From Hyphomicrobium sp. (GTDB lineage: Bacteria; Pseudomonadota; Alphaproteobacteria; Rhizobiales; Hyphomicrobiaceae), in NCBI GenBank assembly GCA_002928955.1, contig PERT01000028.1, positions 1-42,533 of the forward strand: DNA of 42,533 nucleotides. The letters are read 5' to 3'. The translations under genes and the position numbers were made by a program. Of this stretch, positions 17,726 to 26,142 are shown in pieces (position 1 is the stretch's first letter; each line of letters opens with the position of its first letter). The notes under the pieces are model-generated. The model was not told where the DNA came from. It ran no database searches and saw nothing but the letters and a program-made list of their open reading frames with translations.

Positions 17726-19741
17726 TCAGCTGCGTAGCCCCTTGCGGACGAAGCGCGGGAACTCGTCTCCGGTGTCAGTTGCCTGGCCCAGCCGCTCGGA
17801 GCGAACGTCGCCAGACTGCTGGCGGCTCGCGTCCAGGCTCCACCAACGATCCCCTCCTCCGCCGCCAGCGGCAGCCGCCGGCCGGGCCTGCGCCTGATCG
17901 GGCTGAAGCCGAGGAGCGGCCGGCATCGGTTGCGTCAAGGGCTGAGCGGCTGGCTGAGCCGGTGCCACGCCTGTCGATTGACGACGATCAGACCCTGTGG
18001 CACCCGCAAACCACGCTTCGATCAGGTCGAGTTCGTCGGACGAAAGGTTGAGACCCTGGCTGCGGCAGCGCGCAACGACGAAGTTTCGGAATCGGCTCGA
18101 GAACAGCACCGCTGATGCACCTTGCTCGAACCACGGATCGGACTCGCTGACGACCTCCAGAACGAAGCGGACGTCGTCTCGGCGAATATCGAGACCCAGT
18201 TCCTGCGCTCGGCCAGAGATGTTTGCCAGCGTCTGTGCGCCAGTCAGGCCATTGGCGTTGATTTCCTTGGCCATCGCATCGAACAATGCGCGGTACTCTG
18301 GCGGCGACAGCGGCGGGGCCTGGCACGCCTCATGGATGCGCGCGATCGATTGCTGGATGGCATTCGCACTATCGGACGCCCGAGCAGCCGGCGGCGCGAT
18401 TGGCTGGACCTGTTGGGGTTGCTGCTGCTGCGGCTGTTGCAGTTGCGGTTGGGCTTGGCGTTCGAGACTGGCCTGCTGGATTGCCGGCGAATACAGTCCG
18501 TCCAAAACTCCGCCGGTGTTGGATTGCCGGGGCAAAATGGGCTGCGCAGAAGCGGGCACCAGCGAGGCTGTCGGCGTCACACCCGCATCCCTCGCCAGCC
18601 CGGATAGAGCCGGATGCGGCTGTGGGACAAAGCGGCTCGCGGCCGGTTGATGCACCAACGGTTGAGTGGCCTGCTGGCGATCCGGTCCGGCGGATTGTTG
18701 AGCCGCCGGCGCCGAAACCGGGGACCGCGGCTGCTGCGACGACGTGATATCGCCGCGGGAATCGGCATTGTGGATTTGTGCTGTTGCCGGCGCATGGGCG
18801 GCAAACTGCGATGGTGCAGCGGGGGGCAGCGCAATAGGCTCGGATGCAGCCCTGAGGCTCGCATCGAACACATAGTAGGGCGGCTCACCTGATAGCCGCA
18901 GCTCGCCGGGCAGCGCCCGCGCCAGCAGCTCCCGGAAGCCTCCCGCTCCACCCCACCCACTGCCGACTGTCTTGTCGTGCCCCAGAGTGCGAACCAGACG
19001 ATCGGCCAGCGCTTCAAGCGGCACAGGCTGACCAGCCTGACGCACAAGCGTGGCAACCTCGTTGATCAGCTCTCGGCGCAGCACCTCCATCTGGGTGATG
19101 CTCGGCACGCGATCCTGGGTGGCGACGTTGTTGGGCTCGGGTTCGGCGGCGGTCGTGCCATCAAGCAGCAACGAAATCAAATCCGCTTCGCGCACCTCGC
19201 CATCGCTGATCGAGGTATAGGGGGCAGCCGTGTGATCGTTGGCGAAGATCACGGTGCGCCGGGCATGTGCCCTGAGCCGGTGAAGAACCGGCGTGAAGTC
19301 GGCGTCACCCGAAAGGATGATGAACTCGTCGAAGTAGGTGTCGTGGCCGAGAAGATCGCGAACGTCCATGACCATGCGGATGTCGGACGAATTCTTGAGC
19401 TGAGCCGTCAATGGCGGGCAGTCGATGACCTCGAACCCCGACCTCAGGAAGTGATGGCGCACGAACGGAAACGAGTTCATGTCCGTCGAATTGTCATTGT
19501 TGTTTCGGCGGGGAACGGGATTGCCGTAGCAGCGGTTCATGACGATGCGCCGCGGCATTGTCGGCGACACGCCATTGGTCGGCGTGATCAACCGTCCTGT
19601 CTCGAGTTCCCTCAGCCACAGCCCTGCGTCCTTGGCAAAACGCTTTGCGGCTTCCTCGCTTTTCCTTCGAAGCGACAGATAGATGTTGTCGTAATCGACG
19701 AAAATCGTCGTCAAAATTGGACCAGAAGACTCTCGCCTCAT
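17726..19741 (-). CDS. NYN (PIN-like) nuclease domain protein with OST-HTH/LOTUS domain
   Basis: The N-terminal NYN domain (about residues 10-190) shows the acidic residues expected of the fold: FVDYDNIY, NSSDIRMVMDVRDLL and ILSGDADFTPVL. A winged-helix region at about 215-295 (EVLRRELINEVATLVRQAG ... PYYVFD) fits an OST-HTH/LOTUS domain. A long Gln/Pro/Ala-rich linker follows (about 300-480), then a helical C-terminal region (about 480-590) and a disordered end. NYN plus OST-HTH combinations are thought to act on RNA. ATG 19741 is used; TTG 19750 is in frame. It stands alone, with neighbours transcribed separately. Confidence 0.85.
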   Translation of the reverse strand: MRRESSGPILTTIFVDYDNIYLSLRRKSEEAAKRFAKDAGLWLRELETGRLITPTNGVSPTMPRRIVMNRCYGNPVPRRNNNDNSTDMNSFPFVRHHFLRSGFEVIDCPPLTAQLKNSSDIRMVMDVRDLLGHDTYFDEFIILSGDADFTPVLHRLRAHARRTVIFANDHTAAPYTSISDGEVREADLISLLLDGTTAAEPEPNNVATQDRVPSITQMEVLRRELINEVATLVRQAGQPVPLEALADRLVRTLGHDKTVGSGWGGAGGFRELLARALPGELRLSGEPPYYVFDASLRAASEPIALPPAAPSQFAAHAPATAQIHNADSRGDITSSQQPRSPVSAPAAQQSAGPDRQQATQPLVHQPAASRFVPQPHPALSGLARDAGVTPTASLVPASAQPILPRQSNTGGVLDGLYSPAIQQASLERQAQPQLQQPQQQQPQQVQPIAPPAARASDSANAIQQSIARIHEACQAPPLSPPEYRALFDAMAKEINANGLTGAQTLANISGRAQELGLDIRRDDVRFVLEVVSESDPWFEQGASAVLFSSRFRNFVVARCRSQGLNLSSDELDLIEAWFAGATGSDRRQSTGVAPAQPAAQPLTQPMPAAPRLQPDQAQARPAAAAGGGGGDRWWSLDASRQQSGDVRSERLGQATDTGDEFPRFVRKGLRS

Positions 19742-19944
19742 GACCGGCAACCCCCGTTGGCCGAAACCTCGAATTTAGAGACGACATTCAAGTGAGTCGC
19801 AGCGGGGTAGCAAGCGCAGGAGGGCTGCAATCGCCAAGATTCGGGGAGTTTTCCGGTCTATTCTACAGCGCCAGCCTCACCGCGACGTCCGCTAAGTTGG
19901 GGAAAAATAGTGCTATCGCGCGAATTTGAGTTGCGCGAGCCGAA

Positions 19945-20496
19945 TCATGACCGCCGTGGCGACCATCCGCTGGCCGCAATCTCGAAACCCGCGAACTCAA
20001 ATCCTGGCGCAACGGTACAACCGACGAGTGTCCAGTCTCCGAGGCTTTGTGCTTGTTGCCACTGACCAACTCTGACGACCGCCTGCGGGCGCTCGCCGGA
20101 AACAAGATTGCAGCCAAGCACAATCGAGCTCCCCTCTTCTGTGCCATCATCGACAACGGAAAGACGCAGAGACGCGCCCGCATACCAGTGCCAGACTTCG
20201 GCGGCATCCACCCGGTGCCAGCGCGACACCACGCCGGCGGGCAGCAGGAAGTAGATGGCGGTCGACGCGGAGCGTCGCGCTTCAATCGACGCGGAGCGTC
20301 GCGCTTCAGGTGACGCGGAGCGTCGCGCTTCAGGTGACGCGGAGCGTCGCGCTTCAGGTGACGCGAAGTGGAAAACGTCGGCTTTCGCGGACGCGGTGTC
20401 TCGGAATGTCTCGCGATAGAACCCGCCCTCCGGATGCGGGCTGAGGCCAAGCAGGTTCACCACATCCTCGGCGGTCAAGGCAGCCCAAGGAGCCAT
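19945..20496 (-). CDS. DUF985 cupin-like protein with in-frame tandem-repeat insertion
   Basis: The core matches the DUF985/cupin_5 family: LGLSPHPEGGFYRETFRD near the start, then TAIYFLLPAGVVSRWHRVDAAEVWHWYAG, with metal-binding-type His residues, and VGCTVAPGFEFAGFE at the end. Between the first and second core strands lie four copies of an 8-residue unit (SPEARRSA, last copy SIEARRSA), which are not part of the family fold and come from a 24-bp DNA repeat. The ATG at 20496 lies 4 bases after the gloB stop, so the two are an operon. Function is unknown; sugar-binding or epimerase-like roles have been suggested for the family. Confidence 0.85.
   Translation of the reverse strand: MAPWAALTAEDVVNLLGLSPHPEGGFYRETFRDTASAKADVFHFASPEARRSASPEARRSASPEARRSASIEARRSASTAIYFLLPAGVVSRWHRVDAAEVWHWYAGASLRLSVVDDGTEEGSSIVLGCNLVSGERPQAVVRVGQWQQAQSLGDWTLVGCTVAPGFEFAGFEIAASGWSPRRS
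20264..20359. repeat. 24-bp tandem repeat (four units) inside the cupin gene
   Basis: Four consecutive 24-bp units beginning GACGCGGAGCGTCGCGCTTC lie at 20264, 20288, 20312 and 20336; the last three are identical and the first differs at its 3' end (AATC for AGGT). A partial fifth unit follows. The period is a multiple of three, so the reading frame is kept. Confidence 0.97.
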
Positions 20497-20500
20497 GACA

Positions 20501-21271
20501 TCAACCTTTGTTCTTGAGATCGCGCACGGCACCGAACACCTGCCAATCCTCGGCCGTAGCAAGCCCCAGTCGTCGCCGGATTTCCGGTGATCGAGTGCGC
20601 AGGAAGACGTTTGTCTCGAGTTCCCGGTCGAGCCGCGTCGGCAGCGTCGGTTTGCCGGCGGCACGAAGGGCTTCCACCTCATCCAAGCGCGCTTTCAATG
20701 CCGTGTTGCCGGGCTCGACGCGCAACCCGAACTGGCCGTTCGCAACCGTGTACTCGTGCCCGCAATAGAGGCGCGTGGCGGCGGGTAGGCGGACCAGCTT
20801 GGCGAGTGAGGCCCACATCGTCTGGTAATTCCCCTCCAGCACGCGGCCACAGCCCATGGCGAATAGCGTGTCACCGACAAAGGCCGTGGCATGGGCCGGT
20901 ATCCAGTAGGCGATATGGCCGGCGGTGTGGCCGGGCGTATCGAGCACGTGGACCTGTGCCGAGCCGAATTGAAAGCTTTCGCCTTCGCCCACCCCGCGAT
21001 CCATTGCGGGAATCCGTTCCGCTTCAGCCATGGGGCCAATGATCGTGCAGCCCGTGCTGGCCTTCAGAGCCTCGTTGCCACCGGTGTGATCGGCGTGATG
21101 ATGGGTCGTAAGGATGTGCGTGAGCGTCCATCCCTTTTCGGAGAGCGCACGGTGCACCGCGTCCGCATCGGGCGCATCGATCGACGCGGTGAGACCTGCG
21201 TCCGCATCATGCAACAACACACCGTAGTTGTCAGCGAGACACGGAAACTGATGGATTTCAAGCTTCGCCAC
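20501..21271 (-). CDS. gloB: Hydroxyacylglutathione hydrolase (glyoxalase II)
   Basis: This MBL-fold enzyme hydrolyses S-lactoylglutathione to lactate and glutathione. The motif THHHADH (H57, H59, D61, H62) binds zinc, with further ligands in LDTPGHTAGHI, VGDTLF and YCGHEYT. The C-terminal HAGH domain (NTALKARLDEVEALRAAGK, then LETNVFLR) is complete, and the length of 256 aa is typical. The cupin gene follows 4 bases downstream. Confidence 0.96.
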   Translation of the reverse strand: MAKLEIHQFPCLADNYGVLLHDADAGLTASIDAPDADAVHRALSEKGWTLTHILTTHHHADHTGGNEALKASTGCTIIGPMAEAERIPAMDRGVGEGESFQFGSAQVHVLDTPGHTAGHIAYWIPAHATAFVGDTLFAMGCGRVLEGNYQTMWASLAKLVRLPAATRLYCGHEYTVANGQFGLRVEPGNTALKARLDEVEALRAAGKPTLPTRLDRELETNVFLRTRSPEIRRRLGLATAEDWQVFGAVRDLKNKG

Positions 21272-21376
21272 GTCGCCCCCCCAGTCCCCGCTTGATTGTT
21301 CGGCGGGTTCGATTGATCGCCTCTTTTTTAGGCCCCTCCAGTCGGACTGTCATCCTTTCGCATACGCTACTCAAGT

Positions 21377-21545
21377 CTAGCGTTCCGGCGCCGACATTTG
21401 TTTCCCATTGCAACGCGCTCCAGATCAAATATCGGCGCCGTAAGGAACAATGGCAACTCCATGATTCTAGTGTAGCTTTTGCATCTGACGTTTGGTCTTT
21501 CGTCCAGCCCCGAGTGGGGACCAAACGTCAGATGCGCTACACGAG
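21377..21545 (-). repeat. Composite palindromic repeat, inverted: type A (21377-21450) plus type B (21467-21545)
   Basis: This is the reverse-oriented copy of the B-A unit. Type A starts CTAGCGTTCCGGCGCCGAC and ends GGAACAATGG (right end eroded); type B starts CTAGTGTAGCTTTTGCATC and ends GATGCGCTACACGAG. It lies in the 356-base gap between gloB and rnhB, which holds no gene. Confidence 0.85.
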
Positions 21546-21627
21546 CAGCGCTGGAACCGAGCATGCCTGCGGGGCCGCCCACGCGTGAGCTTTTGACATT
21601 TGCCACGAGGCCCGTGAACTTCTCAGG

Positions 21628-22266
21628 ATGAGGATCAGAGATTCGCGGCGCACGCCCTCGTTCGATCTTGAAAGCGTTGAAATCGAGCTTGGGTCAGGCC
21701 CTATTGCTGGCATCGACGAAGCGGGCCGCGGGCCGTGGGCCGGCCCAGTCGTAGCGGCGGCTGTCATACTCGATCCCGCGCAACTGCCGGCCGGCATCGA
21801 TGACAGCAAGGCGCTCGACGAGAATGCTCGTGAGATTGTCTACCAGCGGATAATAGCCAGCGCGATATGTGCGGTGGGCATCGCGGATGCGACACGAATT
21901 GACCGCGACAACATTCTGAACGCGACGCTTTGGGCCATGGCGGAGGCGGTCTCTGGCCTTTCGCTTCAACCACGACTGGCGTTGATCGATGGCAACCGGG
22001 CTCCGCGACTACCTTGCACCGGCCGCACCATCGTCAAGGGTGACGCCAAGTGCCTGTCGATCGCCGCCGCATCGATTGTCGCCAAGGTGACGCGCGACCG
22101 GATCATGTCGGCACTTGCACTTGAATACCCAGGCTATGGCTTCGAGCGGCACAAGGGCTACGGCACGCCAGAGCACAAGGATGCGCTCCATCGACTTGGC
22201 GTAACGCCGCAACATCGCCGGTCGTTCAGGCCGGTTCAACTCGCGCTTGGGTTGGCGGTTTTTTAA
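21628..22266 (+). CDS. rnhB: Ribonuclease HII
   Basis: It cleaves RNA in RNA-DNA hybrids and starts removal of misincorporated ribonucleotides. The active-site acids are visible by comparison with E. coli: D30-E31 in GIDEAGRGPWAGP, D121 in LIDGN and D140 in VKGD. The GRG loop that senses the junction is present. The C-terminus (GYGTPEHKDALHRLGVTPQHRRSF) is complete; length is 212 aa. Confidence 0.97.
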   Translation: MRIRDSRRTPSFDLESVEIELGSGPIAGIDEAGRGPWAGPVVAAAVILDPAQLPAGIDDSKALDENAREIVYQRIIASAICAVGIADATRIDRDNILNATLWAMAEAVSGLSLQPRLALIDGNRAPRLPCTGRTIVKGDAKCLSIAAASIVAKVTRDRIMSALALEYPGYGFERHKGYGTPEHKDALHRLGVTPQHRRSFRPVQLALGLAVF

Positions 22267-22317
22267 AAAAGGCGCTTCAGGTGCCGACAAGCACCCGCGC
22301 GCTTGCCCGAACGAGAA

Positions 22318-22342
22318 CGGCGCCCGCACTTGGCGGGCGCCG
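22318..22342. terminator. Strong hairpin between convergent rnhB and the small exported protein
   Basis: Nine-base arms GGCGCCCGC / GCGGGCGCC with a 5-base loop. It lies between two convergent genes and could stop transcription from either side. There is no clean T-run, so the call rests on stem strength and location. Confidence 0.5.
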
Positions 22343-22372
22343 CTCGAAACGTCCAAGTCTTGAGGCTGTCGA

Positions 22373-22654
22373 TTACTTCTTCGGCGCGGCCTTCTCGGCC
22401 TTGGCGACCTTCACGGCCTTGGCCTTGGGTGCCGGCGCGGCCTTGGCGACGCGTGCCGGTCGGGCAGCGTGAACGCGGGTATGCATACGGGTGATCATTT
22501 GGCGCAGCGCGCAAGCGTGAGCGGCCGGGGCGGCGGCGGCTTTGGCAGCCGGTGCCTTGGCGGCGCGCTTGGTGCCGCCGGCTTCAGCCGGAGCGGCGAC
22601 GAGCGTGAACGTCAGTGCTGCGGCGATGACCGCGAATGTCATGCGAATATTCAT
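22373..22654 (-). CDS. Small exported Ala/Lys-rich protein
   Basis: A protein of 93 aa. A signal peptide (MNIRMTFAVIAAALTFTLVA, cleavage near AEA) precedes a low-complexity mature region rich in Ala, Lys and Pro, resembling histone-H1-like tails, with one Cys and a short AHACALRQMITRMHTR segment. The strong GGGAGG ribosome-binding site supports translation. The charge and composition suggest binding to polyanions or the cell envelope, but no function is assigned. Confidence 0.7.
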   Translation of the reverse strand: MNIRMTFAVIAAALTFTLVAAPAEAGGTKRAAKAPAAKAAAAPAAHACALRQMITRMHTRVHAARPARVAKAAPAPKAKAVKVAKAEKAAPKK

Positions 22655-22860
22655 AGAGAACCTCCCGAGAATTGAGCCGCCTCAGGAATATCCTGATGCA
22701 GCAGCAGTTGGACGTGCGCGATCTCGTTGGGCGCGACTCGTCGCACTGACATTAGGATGTAACTTGATTTTCCTTTTTTAGCAATGAGTTCTACAAATAA
22801 GCGAATTGTTCGTAAAAGGACTGGATTATAACTGAAGTCTGGGTCTGAGAAATATATTGG

Positions 22861-23029
22861 CTGGTGTTCCGGCGCCAGCAGTTGATTCCCACTCAGCCGC
22901 GCTCCAGATCAAATGCCGGCGCCATAAGAAAAACGAGCAACCATATGATTTTAGTATAGCTTTTTCAACCGACATTTGGGTTCAAGTCCAGCCCCCTGGG
23001 GGACCAAACGTCAGATGCGCTACGCTCGT
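22861..23029 (-). repeat. Composite palindromic repeat, inverted: type A (22861-22936) plus type B (22951-23029)
   Basis: A degenerate reverse copy: CTGGTGTTCCGGCGCC and GCTCCAGATCAAATGCCGG mark type A, while TTTAGTATAGC and CCAAACGTCAGATGCGCTAC mark type B. It occupies the middle of the 626-base gap before ccrM. Confidence 0.75.
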
Positions 23030-23163
23030 TTCGTGTGTCAGATCGGCGTCGCGTCCGAACCGCCCCTTGCGGATTTACCCGCAGCGTCGATTTTGCGGCA
23101 ATGTTCGTCATTCGTTCGCCTTAATGACCTGGCCCTCTGACACGGTGGCTGTTTGGCCCCGCG

Positions 23164-23179
23164 TTAATCCCGCCTTAAC
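23164..23179 (+). promoter_or_regulatory. CtrA binding box upstream of ccrM
   Basis: The sequence TTAA-TCCCGCC-TTAAC is an exact match to the CtrA consensus TTAA-N7-TTAAC. It lies about 100 bases before the ccrM start, as in Caulobacter, where CtrA activates ccrM late in the cell cycle. Confidence 0.8.
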
Positions 23180-23274
23180 CATCCCCGTAGACAACTCGCT
23201 CACAGGTGTTGTCTGTTTGTTGTGTCGGGGTGCGTGATGGACTGGACCCACGTCCGAGAAGTTGTTGAGAGTAG

Positions 23275-24435
<1,161 letters not shown>

Positions 24436-24438
<3 letters not shown>

Positions 24439-24505
24439 TGTTACGGTTCCGATACGTGCTTCCCGTCGCAGCGCCGTTCGGGGCAAACGTCGTATGCGCT
24501 TTACC
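24436..24505 (-). repeat. Degenerate type-A palindromic element overlapping the ccrM stop
   Basis: TAGTGTTACGGTTC followed by CCCGTCGCAGCGCC and TTCGGGGCAAA aligns with the reverse of the type-A copy at 312-388. The first three bases are the ccrM stop codon. The right end is eroded. No gene lies between here and the tRNA. Confidence 0.6.
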
Positions 24506-24593
24506 GGCACCGCTCACGCGCCGTACCGAAGATTTGCAGCAGTTCGGAGAATGCGCTATCTAACGCATGCCGCCGAGGCTGCAATGCTAGGCC

Positions 24594-24673
<80 letters not shown>

Positions 24674-24696
24674 TTTAAATCAACGACTTAGCAAGT

Positions 24697-25030
24697 CTAG
24701 TGTTCCGTCGCAAACATTTGAATCCATTTGGATCGCGAATATGATCCAACGTTCTCATGGCACGCACAACACACCAACTGAGGCTGACGCGCAAGGAGCG
24801 GGCTGCGCTCGTGGCGCTGGCCGCGAACGGGAATACGCCGCAGAAAATCGCGAGGCGGGCACGGATCGTGCTGCTCGCGGCGGATGGACTGTCGGTTAAC
24901 GCCATCATGCGCGAAACCGGCGCCGGCAAGACATCGGTGTGGAACTGGCCCAAGCGGTTCCTTGAGGCTGGCGTCGAGGGCCTGCTCAAGGACAAGTCGA
25001 AGAAGCCCGGCAAGGCGCCGCGCCCGGCGG
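24697..25030 (+). pseudogene. Truncated IS630-family transposase with left terminal repeat
   Basis: A left end CTAGTGTTCCGTCGCAAACA is followed 60 bases later by an IS630-type transposase N-terminus (MARTTHQLRLTRKERAALVA ... ARRARIVLLAADGLS ... GAGKTSVWNWPKRFLE). The helix-turn-helix region is intact, but the protein breaks off after KKPGKAP and the whole DDE catalytic domain and right end are missing. The sequence then passes directly into the acyltransferase gene, so the element was deleted together with the upstream part of that locus. Its left end resembles type-A palindromic elements. Confidence 0.85.
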
Positions 25031-25085
25031 TCCAGATTCGGCCAATCTGTTCGAGCACGCGCCACCGGATGGCCACGCCAAGACC

Positions 25086-25493
25086 ATGAGCGCGGTGCTG
25101 GGCGAGATTGTCTGGCTGATGAGCCAGTCGCCCCTGCACAAGCAGTTCTTCATCCAGGACCTCGAGTGGTTCGTGATGACGCCGGTGCTGTTGAAGCAGT
25201 TCCGCATCTATTACGCAGGTCCTGCCGAAGGCGGGCCAGGAGCACGGCCGCTGGGCGTGGTGTTCTGGGGCGAGGTGTCTGACGACGTGGAGGCCATGCT
25301 GTCGCGCGGCACCACCAAGCTGCGCCCCCAGGATTGGAAATCGGGCGAGAAGCTGTGGGTGGTGGAAGTCATCTCACCCTTCGGCGGCGCGCCGGAAATG
25401 GTGGCTGACCTGAAAGCCAAGGTCTTCCCCACCCGCGAGATCAAGTATCTCGCCTTGGACGCGGACGGGAAGCCGGAAGTGAGGGTCGGGTAA
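25086..25493 (+). CDS. HlyC-family toxin-activating lysine acyltransferase (5' end next to IS630 scar)
   Basis: The protein aligns with RTX toxin activators such as HlyC: VLGEIVWLMSQSPLHKQFF matches the HlyC N-terminus with the catalytic His (H18), and WVVEVISPFGG matches the region around HlyC Asp92, where Glu (E94) replaces Asp. These enzymes move a fatty acyl group from acyl-ACP to internal lysines of an RTX protoxin in the cytoplasm. The length of 135 aa is short compared with HlyC (170) because the C-terminal tail is missing. Homologous-looking frame continues upstream of the ATG (reading NLFEHAPPDGHAKT), so the native start may have been lost to the IS630 deletion. The likely substrate is the protein at 26143-27987. 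Confidence 0.8.
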   Translation: MSAVLGEIVWLMSQSPLHKQFFIQDLEWFVMTPVLLKQFRIYYAGPAEGGPGARPLGVVFWGEVSDDVEAMLSRGTTKLRPQDWKSGEKLWVVEVISPFGGAPEMVADLKAKVFPTREIKYLALDADGKPEVRVG

Positions 25494-25641
25494 CCGCCAC
25501 TCTAAAGACGGATTACTCCATCATGTGTCGCTCGTTTCATTTTCCCGGAGCCAGGTCCGGTCGTTGCCGGAAGAAACAACGATCGACACCCCTCATCACC
25601 ACCCACTACCAGATGCGCGCTGAATGCGAGAGAGGTGCGAA

Positions 25642-26103
25642 GTGACCGTATTCAAGGACATTGGCGGGTGGCGGGAGGAGCTGGAGCAACTTCGCAACGG
25701 CCCTGCGTATAAAACGCTGTACAAGCAGAAAATTTGGAATCCGAAAGGCGACCCGCTAATTCCGAAGTCTGTCATTCTGGACTTTGTCGAAACTCTTCTC
25801 GCACACGAGGAGACGCGCAAGGCGTTGCTAGACCTCAATAGGTGGCACAAGGCCAATCCGCCCGAGACCAACCCCGATCCCGACAATGATCCGACATTTC
25901 CCCACAACGCAGCAAATTTGCAAACAGAGTTTTTGCACTGGTACATGCTGAAGACCGGGGCTGGGCCGCGCTCGAGTCCCTTCTTCACGGGACTCGATAT
26001 TGCGGTGCAGATCCTCAATTGCGAGATCCCGGATATTCGAAGCTCCGAGGCAGAGACTTATCTTCGACGAACGGCGAAAATTCACATCGACTTCGATCGC
26101 TAA
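25642..26103 (+). CDS. Unknown 153-aa protein of the acyltransferase island
   Basis: The start is GTG with GAGAGG 6 bases upstream (reading VTVFKDIGGWREELEQLRNG). The protein is hydrophilic, has no signal peptide or membrane segment and looks globular and helical, with an acidic Pro-rich insert (NPPETNPDPDNDPTFPHN) and aromatic LQTEFLHWYMLKTG. I recognise no family. It lies 39 bases before the PIN-like/RTX-associated gene and probably shares its transcript; a partner or immunity role would be a guess from position alone. Confidence 0.65.
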   Translation: MTVFKDIGGWREELEQLRNGPAYKTLYKQKIWNPKGDPLIPKSVILDFVETLLAHEETRKALLDLNRWHKANPPETNPDPDNDPTFPHNAANLQTEFLHWYMLKTGAGPRSSPFFTGLDIAVQILNCEIPDIRSSEAETYLRRTAKIHIDFDR

Positions 26104-26142
26104 GTCGAAACAGAACAGCTTGTGCAAAAGGAGTCGACTGCA

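Noticed and set aside
20264-20359. Possible CRISPR array (24-bp repeats in the cupin gene)
   Set aside because: The units are directly adjacent with no spacers, lie in frame inside a gene, and no cas gene is in the window.
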